Positions 46,401 through 58,853 of a stretch of 64,000 bases of DNA are shown one piece after another; positions within the stretch are counted from its first letter, which is position 1; every line of letters begins with the position of its first letter. Position numbers and translations under genes: made by a program. The DNA comes from Campanula takesimana (Eukaryota > Streptophyta > Magnoliopsida > Asterales > Campanulaceae), in contig JAOWBW010000060.1 in the NCBI GenBank assembly GCA_026119855.1, positions 558,001 to 622,000 on the forward strand, given 5' to 3'. The notes beneath the pieces are model-generated. The model was not told where the DNA came from. It did not search any database and saw only the letters and a program-made list of their open reading frames with translations.

Positions 46401-49400
46401 ATTCCATTGAAAAAACCAACATAGATATATCCGGGTAAGATCTGCAAAAATATATAGTCTTCCTAGCTTCAGCGACGCAAAATATAATCCGAAACAGGTG
46501 TATAGTGTCAGAAACACTATTTCCGTCTTAAAAAGTTTGACTTATCAATTGAGATTATTTTTTCATCCAAAGTACCCTAGACGAGCCGGTGTTACATAAA
46601 AGTCGTACCAACCTGATAATTTGTAATTGTTAGGTCCATATTTTTCTGCAGTGCATAACAATCTCCGGCGTCGTGAAATGAGCCATTAAAGAAGCGACCT
46701 AGCACTGCCAAATGAGATACAGTTTCATTGACATGTTAAATGTGACATTTATTTTAAGACAAATTAAAAAAAAAAACATTTATTATAATGTACCTAATTG
46801 ATTCAAAGAAGTTTGAGAGACATCAGGAAGAGGGGGGCCGCCATCTCTAACACATACCATGGGCACCTCACTCTTATTATCAATACTGTTCATCATTTTT
46901 AAGTCCTGCAAATGAAATAAATGATTAATTGACATTAGTAATTTAATTTTATATCTTTTCATTTTTATTTTTTTACTCCTTAGTAAAAGATACTCCCTCC
47001 GTCCCAAAATAATCTTCTCATTTTGTCATTTCCCATTGTCCAAAAAAGTTCTTCACGTTTCTACATTTTAGGCTTAAAAGTGCATAAACAAAGCTTAACT
47101 AGTGATGCAAGTGTTCGTATTCTTAAAATGTTTGAATAGTCAAACGCGAAGATCATTTTGGGACGGAGGGAGTATAAATTTATTTATGTTTGTTTTGAGA
47201 GGGAGAAGAAAGAGCTACTAACTTACAAGGTCTATATCAGACACTATGGAAATGGTTGCATATGTGAACCAAGATGGCAATTCAACTGTAAGAAAACATT
47301 GTTAAATTAAAACAGTGAGAAATTAATGGGGAATAATGAAAAAGTTGATTTTTATAGAAGTGCAATTAAGATGTCATACTGCACAAATATTGATCTACTA
47401 CTGGTTGCATGTACAGTACTCTGCTAACGTATTTAAAATTCGTATTTAGATGAATGTTCAATTTTTATTTAACGAGAATAGCGAAAAAGTTGATTTGTAG
47501 CAAAAAAAAAAAATGATGTATAAATATCTTTACTATCCACTTTCTACAATTCTTTTATTTTGCAAGTATACAATATTAAGAAATGAATAAATCGAAAAGG
47601 GAATTTCGTGAAGAAATGGAGTTGATAAAGATAGTTAGATGTTTTATTTTATGTGTCAACTATGTTGTTGTCCCTTTGTACTTTGTAGTGTTTGTTATGT
47701 GTATTAATTTGAAACAAGAAAAAACAAACAATGTCACCTTTTGCCTTTTTGTATTCTTTTGAAAAAGATGGTGAAGTAAAAGAAAGAAGTTCACGTTATT
47801 CGACAATTAAGAATTTTTTTATTGATGTTGTATTGTGGTCTATATATAGGTTTAGTACTCCCTCCGGTCCAAAATAACTGTCTTTTTTTTTACATTTGTA
47901 CAACTTTTAAGAAATATAATAATTATCATGACTTAGTAACAAAAGTTTCAACTTTACCCCTATTAAGTGTGCAACTTTCTTATATTAATGTCTCACACTA
48001 AGATAATTAATACACCCTCCAGTCCAAAATAACTGTCTTTTTTTGCATTTACACAACTCTTAAGAAATGTAATAATTATCATGACTTAGTGACAAAAGTT
48101 CCAACTTTACCCCTATTAAGTGTGCAACTTTCTTACATTAATGTCTCATACAAAGATAATTAATAAAAGAGAACAAGTTTCAATGGAAGGATAAGAGAGA
48201 CATTTAGCTCAAAAGTGACAATTATTTTGGACCAAAATTTTGGTCAAAAAGTGACAGTTATTTTGGACCGGAGGGAGTAAAAGAGAACAAGTTTCAATGC
48301 AAGGATAAGAGAGACATTTAGCTCAAAAGTGACAATTATTTTGGACCAAATTTTTTATCCAAAAGTGACAGTTATTTTGAACCGGAGTGGGTAATATATG
48401 TAACGACCCCAAAATCCGTTTTATTTATTTTATAATTATTTTATATTTTTGAGAATTTTAAATTTAAAATTATGTGTGCATTTTATTTGTTGCATCATAT
48501 TAAATGAATTTGCACATCTTACTTGATTATTTGTGTTAGTTGAAATGTTAAGTAGTAGAACTAGTTGGGAGTTAAGTTGTGTTAGTGGGAAATAATGAGG
48601 GTCTTTATGGAATTGGTGGCTAAGGAGTTTAAGGAAAATTAGTAGCTAGAGGGGACCTTAGAGGAATTTGAGGATGATTTATAACATTCTTATCCCATCT
48701 CTTTCCCCTCTCCTGCGTGACACACACACACACACACACTAAATTGAGTTTCTTTCATTTCCATGGTTGAAGAAGAAAAGGTAATGTTTTGATCTTCTTG
48801 ATTTTCTTTCTTTTAATTTACTACTCCATTTTCAAATCTAATTATATATAAATGTTCAGGGTGTTGAATAGATTCTTTCTACCGATCAATATTATTTTTC
48901 TTGACACTTTTTCCGGAAAAATAGGTAAGTTACTAATCCCCCTTTAAATGTTAAAATGGTCATAAACATGCTTTATATGCTTAATATGTTGAAAAAAAAA
49001 TGTTTTAGTATACTTTTTATATACTTGTAATTTTGGGACAGAGGGAGTAGTAAAACTTGTTATAGACTTGTTATTTGTGGGAAATGGGTATAGTAGTTTT
49101 GGTTTTGGGGGAGTATGAGATGATGCAACATTATATATGCTTTATATGTTATACTCCTACTCGTGGGACGGTAAAATAATATCTTTAGTTAAATGTTAAA
49201 TAAATGTATTATAAAATTATACTATTACTTATGGGACGGGGAAAGAAGTGAAAGTATCCTAAAGTGGGTATATTAGTATATTAAAAATTATAATGATACT
49301 TGTGAAACGGAGGGAGTAGTAATAATTTGTTGCATGTGGGAAATGTTAATACAAATGGGTGTTGTAGTATTGTGAAAGTATAGTAATGTTGTTGTACCTA

Positions 49401-52400
49401 ATAAAATGGATATAAACATGTTATATATGCCTAGTAGGTTGTGAAATAATGTTTTGGGTATGTTTTATTTATACTTGTAAATTTGGGACAGAAGAAGTAG
49501 TATGAAAATGGTTCTTGTTGGGTGTTAGAATTGTTTAAAGACTGAATTTGTAGTCTTTGTATTAATTGCAAATGTTAAGTGTTACAAGTACAAGTAATTT
49601 TGGGTTGTGAAACGAAAGGAGTGAACTTTGGTTAAGTTTTGGTCTGCCAGGTGATGTGGGCGGCCGCCCAAAAAGGGCGTGCGGCCGCACATCTATCTGA
49701 AAGGTTTTACTCTTGGGACAGAGTATTTTGGGCGGCCGCACAGCCCTGTTTGGGCGACCGCCCAGTCATCTGAAAAGTTTAGAGTTTTCAAACCAAGGGA
49801 TTTAAAGGTCAATCTTGGTCTAGTTTTTGGGTAGTGTCCTAAAATAGTTAGATGATTGTTGTGGATCACTAAAGTGGTAGAATTGGTTCCTTTGTGAACA
49901 CAAGTGTTGTGAAATGTGAGTAATGGATTAACTGAGCATTGTTGAACATTTTGTAATGTGTTGAATGGTTCATCTTCTTGATGTGTTTGGCATGGTTCCC
50001 TACATTGGAATCATTGTCCCTGATTGTTGTTTAAGCAAGTATTTCCATAGGGTGCTTGCGTGTAAAGTCCAGCTGGTACTTTTGTGTGTGTTTGGGCAGT
50101 GATATGGATTATAATGGTCTCACGAGCCAAGTACATTATAAGGCTCCTATCATTGGTTTCCCATTTTTAACCCCCTTCCTTAGGCCAAAGGTTGGGCACT
50201 TTGGGTTATGACTTTGTGTCATTTTCCCCGTTGTTGTTGTTGTTGTTATTGTTTGGTTCCGGAACCCGTCTCAGCTCTTCGATGCTGCTCAGTTGATGCC
50301 TCTCAGATGGCTATTGTTTGGTTTGAGAACCTTGGCTCAGTATCCACGTATGAGTGTTTATTTCCGCTTTATGTGTTGTATGATGAGTTGGTCGTTATTT
50401 CCAACCGGTATGGGACGGTTGGCGATAGGGAGCCTCTCATATTATGTGCTATATGCTATATGATCATTTGTGGTATTGTTCCGTTATGTTTCTCATATTA
50501 GCATGTAATGTAGTTGCATTTTAGTAGCTTACTGATATTTATTCTCACCCCTTATTTTTTTACCGTTTTAGATAAGAATGAGTCCAGGGAATAGGTCACA
50601 GCACAGGGAGGACGTCGGTAAAGAGATCTTTGGTAAGACTTTTGGGAAGTGATGTGTATAAAGGATACATTATGTAAATGTAATACCTTTAGGGTAGTGT
50701 ACCCGTGACTCAGTTATTTGTATCATCTCTTTTAGTAGGTGTTCGTGTTTGTAAATTTTATAAGTAAAGTTTGTTATAGCCAAGTGGCTAAGTACTCATT
50801 TGAGAAAGTTTGTTTTGTGACTTGTAGTCAAGTCTAATAAATGTTGTTTAGTCATATAAGACTTTTTATGAAAGTATATTTCGAAAAATTTTCTTAAAAA
50901 TGTTTGTGACGTCTTCCTCACGTGTCCCGGGCGTGGGGCCAAGTAGGACCACGGGTCGGGGCGCGACAGTTGGTATCAGAGCTAGGTTGTAGATGGTCTA
51001 GAATGACTAAATGACCTAGGAGGGTAGTTGTGTATAGGGTAAGTAACGTTGAGAGTTTTATGCAGGTACTTATTGAAAATGGTTGGCACCGAAGGGAATC
51101 AGTCAGGGCCTTCAGGGTCGGGTAACGCTAGAGAAGAGGTTCGAGCACTGTTCCAAGGTATGTTTGAAGCTGTCATGAAAATCATTGACGATATAGAGGA
51201 GCATAAAACAAAGATTGAAACCTCAGATGTGACAAAACGAGGAGAACAGGTAAAACCGCAACCCCAGCGTGGAGATAGTAGAGAATATCAAGGAACACCT
51301 TCGCAAGCTAGGGCATATTTTCAAAGGCCGCATAATAGAGGAACTCGAAGTAAACGAGTATGTAACTACTGTCAAAGGATGGGACATTTAGAAGAAAAAT
51401 GTTGGAAGAAGCAAGGCAAATGTTTGAGTTGTGGTCAGTTGGGTCACTTTCAGAAGAGTTGCTTTAGATTTAAGAATCAGTTATCGGGAAGTGCAGCTGG
51501 GTCATCTCGGGGCCAAAAGAGGGATGCTTCAGGAAAGGTTAAGGTGCAAGATCGTGTTTCTTCCATCAATCAACAACAGATTTCAGATTCTTCTAATGTG
51601 ACTGGAGGTATAATTTATATGTCTAGTTTGAGAGCACACACACTTATAGACCCTGGCTCTTCGTATACTTGTGTGTTTGTGCATTGTGCTTCTTGATTGC
51701 ATGTGTCTTCTGAGTCTTTACCTTATGTGTTAGATGTGTCTTCCTAAGGGGGAGTGTTAGACGACCGATAAAGTGTCGTATACTTGTGATGAGCGTATTC
51801 ATGGGCATGTTTTATTTGCCGGTTTAGTGATGTTGTCATCACAAGGTTTTGATGTTATGGTTGTGGAATTTTATATGCTAGTGTGTTTTAGTTAAGCAGG
51901 GTATATATATGTGTTTAGCTTTCATGCTATTTAGGCATTAAGAAATTTGTAAATTGTTGTTGCAAGCTTGTGCCTGGTAGTTAGTTTATGGAGTTAGTAG
52001 TGAAAATTTTGCATTTAAATTGAAAGATATCTTTTCCTTGTGAGATTTTAAATTTATTTCCCTTGAGTGGTACTTGTTCTTGAGGAGAACCTTGGGTGAT
52101 CTTGAGTGGTTGGGTGCTATGTTGAGCAACATCAGAGATCAGTAATTGTTTAGTGGTTGATTTGAAGTGATTATCATTTGTTGAGAATTTTAGTTGAGTA
52201 TATTTCAAAGATGGCTTTTATATCGGGTATGGACATCATGAATGGTGGCTATATAGTTTGAATTCTCACCGGCTTCAGTGGTAATGTTGGATACGTTGAA
52301 TTGTATAAGTAATCCTAGTCTGAGTTCTTTGAAAGCGGTAGCAGTTTGTAAAATCAGGGCAGAATGTCTTCATGTTAGAGGATATATTATTTTGAGGAAA

Positions 52401-54205
52401 GTTTCAACTCAGGCATAGGATTGAGGATTTATTGATGGATTTCTAAGGTAGCTACACTGTTAACTACATAGCACAGAAAGATGCACTATCTCGATGGATT
52501 GGTAAGAGTGAACGAGTTTAATTGTTGCGAGTGTTAATTGATGAATCGAGAGTTGATGACAACTTCAGTATTGATATTGCTTAATGGATTTAACTAGTAC
52601 TACAGTTATCTAGAGGATATGATTAGTGTTACTAATTTCTAGTGGATATGTCAAGCTTACCCTTATAGTGGATTTGATAAATTCATTATTCATAGAGATG
52701 CCTTAAAGAGTGATTGAGATGTTCATTGCTTCAGGATGGTATGGTAACAATGTGTGCTTTGAGAAGATTGATTCCTTATCAACAAAATTATCCTACCCAT
52801 AAATTGAGATTTATTGCGATTATACATCCATTGCATTAGTGAATGACTTTGATGGAGTTAGATTTGAAGTGTTTACCATATTATATCATCGGGAAAGGTA
52901 TTGTGTTAGAGGATTCATTGACTTATAGTTCATGGGTGATAAAACTAAATGGGGAATATTAGAGGAATTAACACTTTGGAGTCTTCGTGAGTTGAGACAT
53001 GGTGTGACTTTGCGATTGTGAAAGCTTTAAATTTCTACTCTATTGAATAATATCAACTATCGAAAATTACTCGTGGAATGAATAATGACAGACAATAAGA
53101 TTTTGTTCGTGGCTAGTGATGGAATTTTAACTTCTATAGCAGAGTATGTAGTCAACACTTAGTGGAATTAAACATGTATAACGGAGTTCAACTATAGATA
53201 CTTGAAGGGATACACAAGACCAATTTAATTATGAATCCAAGCAGAAGTAGAGTATTGAGATAAATTCGAGGAGTTACCTTTAACTGTTTGATGCGAGGAA
53301 TTCTAAGTATTCAACTAAGTCCTTGAGTTGTGAATAATCTGGAAGTAAATTATCAGTTGTCAGTTATTTGTTCAGAAGATAGTTCGATTTCATGGGATGT
53401 CTACGAGCATGGTAATAGATATGGGTTTCTTATTTACATCTTGATTTTGGCAAGCATTTCAGAAGGCCTGGGGTTCGGAATTGAGACTTAGTATGACTTT
53501 CACCCTCAGTCAGATGGTCAGTTAGAAATAACCATTCAGATTCTTGAGAACTTGTTTAGTTGATTCTAAGAATTCGAGGGATATACCTTTACTTCTCGTG
53601 GAATTGTTTAATATGTCAGTTCTTTTGAGATTTTGGAAAGAGCTAGAGGTTGAGTTTATCGTCTTGTGTTACTTCCTTCTCTCGACGAGGTTGATAATGA
53701 ATTCCATGTGTTTATGCTACGCAATTGTGTTTATGATTCTTCTCCGATATGTCTAAAGTTTTAGAGGATATTGAACTCAGTATGGAGTTTCGGGATTGAA
53801 ATGAAAGGAAGTATCCTGGGTTGTTTGAGGGTTGAGGTAAACAATCCTAAAATTCGGGTCGAATTTTCTTTAAGGGGGAGTGAGTGTAACGACCCCAAAA
53901 TCCGTTTTATTTATTTTATAATTATTTTATATTTTTGCGAATTTTAAATTTAAAATTATGTGTGCATTTTATTTGTTGCATCATATTAAATGAATTTGCA
54001 CATCTTACTTGATTATTTGTGTTAGTTGAAATGTTAAGTAGTAGAATTAGTTGGGAGTTAAGTTGTGTTAGTGGGAAATAATGAGGGTCTTTATGGAATT
54101 GGTGGCTAAGGAGTTTAAGGAAAATTAGTAGCTAGAGGGGACCTTAGAGGAATTTGAGGATGATTTATAACATTCTTATCCCATCTCTTTCCCCTCTCCT
54201 GCGTG

Positions 54206-54237
<32 letters not shown>

Positions 54238-57200
54238 TTGAGTTTCTTTCATTTTCATGGTTGAAGAAGAAAAGGTAATGTTTTGATCTTCTTGATTTTC
54301 TTTCTTTTAATTTACTACTCCATTTTCAAATCTAATTATATATAAATGTTCAGGGTGTTGAATAGATTCTTTCTACCGATTATTTTTCTTGACACTTTTT
54401 CCGGAAAAATAGGTAAGTTACTAATCCCCCTTTAAATGTTAAAATGATCATAAACATGCTTTATATGCTTAATATGTTGAAAAAAAGATGTTTTAGTATA
54501 CTTTTTATATACTTGTAATTTTGGGACAGAGGGAGTAGTAAAACTTGTTAGACTTGTTATTTGTGGGAAATGGGTATAGTAGTTTTGGTTTTGGGGGAGT
54601 ATGAGATGATGCAACATTATATATGCTTTATATGTTATACTCCTACTCGTGGGACGGTAAAATAATATCTTTAGTTAAATGTTAAATAAATGTATTATAA
54701 AATTATACTATTACTTATGGGACGGGGAAAGAAGTGAAAGTATCCTAAAGTGAGTATATTAGTATATTAAAAATTATAATGATACTTGTGAAACGGAGGG
54801 AGTAGTAATAATTTGTTGCATGTGGGAAATGTTAATACAAATGGGTGTTGTAGTATTGTGAAAGTAAAGTAATGTTGTTGTACCTAATAAAATGGATATA
54901 AACATGTTATATATGCCTAGTAGGTTGTGAAATAATGTTTTGGGTATGTTTTATTTATACTTGTAAATTTGGGACAGAAGAAGTAGTATGGAAATGGTTC
55001 TTGTTGGGTGTTAGAATTGTTTAAAGACTGAATTTGTAGTCTTTGTATTAATTGCAAATGTTAAGTGTTACAAGTACAAGTAATTTTGGGTTGTGAAACG
55101 AAAGGAGTGAACTTTGGTTAAGTTTTGGTCTGCCAGGTGATGTGGGCGGCCGCCCAAAAAGGGCGTGCGGCCGCACATCTATCTGAAAGGTTTTACTCTT
55201 GGGACAGAGTATTTTGGGCGGCCGCACAGCCCTGTTTGGGCGACCGCCCAGTCATCTGAAAAGTTTAGAGTTTTCAAACCAAGGGATTTAAAGGTCAATC
55301 TTGGTCTAGTTTTTGGGTAGTGTCCTAAAGTAGTTAGATGATTGTTGTGGATCACTAAAGTGGTAGAATTGGTTCCTTTGTGAACACAAGTGTTGTGAAA
55401 TGTGAGTAATGGATTAAGTGAGCATTGTTGAACATTTTGTAATGTGTTGAATGGTTCATCTTCTTGATGTGTTCGGCATGGTTCCCTACATTGGAATCAT
55501 TGTCCCTGATTGTTGTTTAAGCAAGTATTTCTATATGGTGCTTGCGTGTAAAGTCCAGCTGGTACTTTTGTGTGTGTTTGGGCAGTGATAGGGATTATAA
55601 TGGTCTCACGAGCCAAGTACATTATAAGGCTCCTATCATTGGTTTCCCATTTTTAACCCCCTTCCTTAGGCCAAAGGTTGGGCACTTTGGGTTATGACTT
55701 TGTGTCATTTTCCCCGTTGTTGTTGTTGTTGTTGTTGTTTGGTTCCGGAACCCGTCTCAGCTCTTCGATGCTGCTCAGTTGATGCCTCTCAGATGGCTAT
55801 TGTTTGGTTTGAGAACCTTGGCTCAGTATCCACGTATGAGTGTTTATTTCCGCTTTATGTGTTGTATGATGAGTTGGTCGTTATTTCCAACCGGTATGGG
55901 ACGGTTGGCGATAGGGAGCCTCTCATATTATGTGCTATATGCTATATGATCATTTGTGGTATTGTTCTGTTATGTTTCTCATATTAGCATGTAATGTAGT
56001 TGCATTTTAGTAACTTACTGATATTTATTCTCACCCCTTATTTGTTTACCGTTTTAGATAAGAATGAGTCCAGGGAATAGGTCACAGCACAGGGAGGACG
56101 TCGGTAAAGAGATCTTTGGTAAGACTTTTGGGAAGTGATGTGTATAAAGGATACATTATGTAAATGTAATACCTTTAGGGTAGTGTACCCGTGACTCAGT
56201 TATTTGTATCATCTCTTTTAGTAGGTGTTCGTGTTTGTAAATTTTATAAGTAAAGTTTGTTATAGCCAAGTGGCTAAGTACTCATTTGAGAAAGTTTGTT
56301 TTGTGACTTGTAGTCAAGTCTAATAAATGTTGTTTAGTCATATAAGACTTTTTATGAAAGTATATTTCGAAAAATTTTCTTAAAAATGTTTGTAACGTCT
56401 TCCTCGCGTGTCCCGGGCGTGGGGCCAAGTAGGACCACGGGTCGGGGCGCGACAATATACTTCATCTATCCCGAAAAAGATAATTTTATTTTGATTTTTT
56501 TAGTCATCTCAATTGATTTTAGACCATCAGTTTAATGAAAATCCTATTATCTCTATCCAAATTTAAAAAATGGTACTATTAATAGTGTTCATGATAGTGA
56601 AATATTAACAACTTTTTGAACTGTGTAGAGATTATTGAATTTTTATTAAATAATGGTCAAAATTCAATTGAGTTGACTATAAAAGTCAAAGTTTGACTAT
56701 CTTTCGAGAAAGGAGGGACTACCTTCTTCCCGGAATCATAATCATAATCTCACTTTAATTTTTATAATCAAATTTTAATAAAAAACAGTGTGAATACTCA
56801 AAAAAAAAAAAAAAAGAGAGAAATCCTGAAAAGACCTTGAGATTGTCATAAAAAGATTATAGCTTCTCCGACTCTTTAATGTATACTATTTGCAATGGTT
56901 TTCCTCTAAATAACAAAGAGCTAGGCATGTTTGATAAAATTAAAAATTAATCTCTAAAAAATTATATTTACGTATGAAAAGTAGAGTTGAAATCATTAAA
57001 TTGTTGAATTAAAAAATAATAATTTTGTATAATAATGACAATCTAAATATATCTAAATTTTGATTAAAATTCCAATCCAAGTAATTCAATTAAATTTATA
57101 ATATTTTATTCGCAAGGAAATGATAATTTCAGAACAAATGAGTTATAGAAAACTGGAGTGTAATAGTGATAATTCACTGGAAACTTATAAACTTGCATGA

Positions 57201-57455
57201 ACAAAATTTTTTAAGTGTGTGAGAGAGAAAGAGAGTGTGGGACCCACCTTTAATATAAGTCCAGTCATTGTGATGCAAGTACTGAGAATAAGTGAAGCTA
57301 TCAACTGTATACAATGAATCATCTTCACCATCACCATCATCATCTCTTTCTTCATCCTCTTCATTGCTGCAGTAACATACAACCAAAAACAGCCATGAAA
57401 ACAGAAGGAAATACTTTAAAGATTTCATTGGAGAAGAAGAAGAAGATGAACCCAT
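43465..57455 (-). CDS. TMEM8/PGAP6-like membrane protein (CREST superfamily)
   Basis: Thirteen GT-AG exons: 57,455-57,248; 47,285-47,227; 46,905-46,794; 46,704-46,613; 46,264-45,722; 45,631-45,120; 45,046-44,976; 44,781-44,702; 44,582-44,478; 44,366-44,227; 44,138-44,010; 43,858-43,706; 43,594-43,465. They join in frame to 777 aa. Order: signal peptide (about 12-31), acidic stretch, large extracellular region, a six-Cys EGF-like module (about 491-529, CSGHGKC ... FGCECDINHGGFDC), then seven membrane segments. The membrane part keeps the CREST pattern: S574/H578 in SGLYHSCD, D589 and D597, and H734/H738 in WHSVWH. Human PGAP6 of this family is a GPI-specific phospholipase A2; the plant activity is inferred only. 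Intron 1 is about 10 kb because it holds an LTR retrotransposon and nested MITEs. Confidence 0.9.
46993..47172. mobile_element. Stowaway-type MITE in intron 2 of the TMEM8-like gene
   Basis: Ends CTCCCTCCGTCCCAAAATAA and ATTTTGGGACGGAGGGAG, TA-flanked, 180 bp. It lies only 55 bp from exon 2. Confidence 0.85.
47858..48391. mobile_element. MITE of the GGTCCAAAATAACTG family, interrupted by a second copy
   Basis: Left half 47,858-48,010 and right half 48,280-48,391 together make one full element like 10,424-10,690. The break is at the TA in its AATTAATAAAAGAGAAC segment, where copy 2 (48,013-48,277) is inserted. It lies in intron 1 of the TMEM8-like gene, 7 bp from the LTR retrotransposon. Confidence 0.85.
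48013..48277. mobile_element. Inner MITE nested in a same-family MITE
   Basis: Complete 265-bp copy, ends CACCCTCCAGTCCAAAATAA and TTATTTTGGACCGGAGGGAG, flanked by TA (48,011-48,012 and 48,278-48,279) derived from the outer copy. Confidence 0.85.
48399..50968 (+). repeat. 5' LTR of the gypsy element
   Basis: 2,570 bp, 97-98 aa ORFs inside are shared with the other LTR and look non-functional. It contains a (CA)n tract near 48,719, MITE-terminus-like words (GGGACAGAGGGAGTAG, 49,034), and two GC islands with GGGCGGCCGCCC (49,658-49,690 and 49,730-49,766). Confidence 0.95.
51079..51696 (+). pseudogene. Truncated gag-protease of the gypsy element
   Basis: Retrotransposon gag remnant. From the ATG at 51,079 the 205-aa frame has a short N-terminal piece, then two CCHC zinc knuckles (CNYCQRMGHLEEKC and CLSCGQLGHFQKSC), then the start of the aspartic protease (LIDPGSSYTC, the DPGS active-site type seen in Del/Tekay elements) before a stop. 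The capsid domain normally found between the N-terminus and the knuckles is missing. The product, if made, could bind nucleic acid but could not form a normal particle by itself. Confidence 0.85.
51697..53884 (+). pseudogene. Decayed pol of the gypsy element
   Basis: No long frame, but short stretches still read as gypsy pol. An RNase H end-like AQKDALSRW lies near 52,470-52,500; an integrase-core piece with stops and frameshifts lies near 53,440-53,560; the integrase C-terminal motif VYRLVLLPSLDEVDNEFHVF lies near 53,655-53,715. Reverse transcriptase is largely deleted. It ends in the polypurine tract. Confidence 0.7.
53885..56454 (+). repeat. 3' LTR of the gypsy element
   Basis: Same length as the 5' LTR and more than 99% identical by eye. 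Differences include a longer CA tract, a 6-bp deletion near 54,382 and scattered single-base changes. Confidence 0.95.
56460..56719. mobile_element. MITE bordering the gypsy insertion
   Basis: Ends CTTCATCTATCCCGAAAAAG and CTATCTTTCGAGAAAGGAGGG-like complement, with TTGACTAT/AGTCAAAG words inside. The retrotransposon's target duplication touches its left edge. Confidence 0.6.
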
Positions 57456-57664
57456 GATTTACTAATCAATTTCCTAGAGAGAGAAAGTCAGAGAGAGAGA
57501 GAGAGAGAGAGATGGAGGGAGGGGGATTGTTGTGTGTGAAATATAAATGTGTGGACACAATTATGGGGTATAATAAAAGATAGTAGACAGATTACTAATT
57601 GGGAAGCCTAAACTAAGTATGTTCATGAATCATCATAATCCAATCCTATATATATAGTATGGTA

Positions 57665-57878
57665 CTCTTTCCGTCTCATATTTATCGCTATTTATTTCTA
57701 TTTTTGGTGTCTCATATCTATTGCTACTTACCCAAAATGTTCACTTTTCTATCTCTTATCAATTCACGACAACTATCCACTAACTTATTGTATCTCTCAT
57801 ATCCACTCACAATTTCGACATATTTTCTTAATCTCCATACACTCTCATTTGGTAGCAATAAGTATGGGACGGATGGAG
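57665..57878. mobile_element. Stowaway-type MITE upstream of the TMEM8-like gene
   Basis: Ends CTCTTTCCGTCTCATATTTA and AAGTATGGGACGGATGGAG, TA-flanked. About 210 bp upstream of the start codon at 57,455. The rest of 57,456-58,853 is promoter and the beta-adaptin 3' flank, with no other feature seen. Confidence 0.75.
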
Positions 57879-58853
57879 TACTTAAATACTCAGTTCTTTA
57901 CAAATCCACTGTACCAACAAACTACAACAGGACTTTATTTTAACCAACGGTTGAGATTCTGTTTTTGGCTTTGACCAATTTATGCGTCAACTTTTGACCG
58001 ACCCAAAGGTATTTGAACGTGTACTACAAGATAAAGTAAAACTAATTTGGTAAATCTGAGTTGTTGTTTTTTCTCAAAATTCAGAAAAAGGATATCAACT
58101 TTAGGAAAGTTTGAAATAGGTATGTAATTTTGTTTTCCGCTTTATCTTACTTTCCAATTTCAGTCAATGCCGTTTCACAAGATTGAAGAAATTTCTTCTT
58201 CTCTCCCTTTTCAATGTGTATCCATTTTTGTCTGCGATTTTTTTTTTTTTTTCAAAAGTTGTTGACTTTTGATCAATATAAGTAGCACATATATACTGAA
58301 CTGAACGAGTGTTGTAAATGACTAAATCACAATAATGTTGGTAATGATCCCGCCCCTCGTAATAAATATTGCACTTTTCTTTTTTATCCGTTACAAAAAC
58401 AAAACAAGTGCCACAAACCTTCCACTTTTGCTGCAGTTTTATTCACAATCTTATTTCACCGCAACTGCCAATTATAAACTTATGTTCATGAATCATCTGC
58501 ACTCAATTCTAATTATTTTGCAAAATTATACAAGCCCTCGAATTTGAAAAACTCACTAAAATGAGGGAACTTCAAGCCGGCACATACACAAACTGATTAT
58601 GACTAAAACAATGTCCAAGAAATCAAATGTAAATCCTGAGAAATTTAGAGAGAGCAAACAATTTCATTACTAGCACAACAATGTCTGAAAACGTAAGAAA
58701 AACTGCGAAAAATACAAGATGGAGTGGGCTTAAGGTCAAGACTCATGAGGAACATGGATAGGCAAAAAATTATTTTTACAAACAACCTCTTCACCCCTCG
58801 AATAACGAAATGTGGAAAATCAAAACTTAAAAAGAAGTCAAAAAAAAAAAATT

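Larger units (their letters stand above)
48399..56454 (+). mobile_element. Ty3/gypsy (Del/Tekay-like) LTR retrotransposon, non-autonomous
   Basis: 8,056 bp with two 2,570-bp LTRs (TGTAACGACC ... GCGCGACA) and the 5-bp target duplication ATATA (48,394-48,398 and 56,455-56,459). A primer-binding site TGGTATCAGAGC (50,971-50,982, initiator-Met tRNA type) follows the left LTR and a purine tract AAGGGGGAG lies just before the right LTR. The 2.9-kb interior keeps a short gag-protease reading frame and only decayed pol. I count about 19 substitutions and three indels between LTRs (under 1%), so insertion was recent. It is in intron 1 of the TMEM8-like gene, antisense to it. Confidence 0.95.

Noticed and set aside
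50208..50501. 97-aa ORF repeated at 55,694-55,987 as a small gene pair
   Set aside because: Both lie at the same place in the two LTRs, so their similarity only reflects LTR identity. The sequence has no domain.
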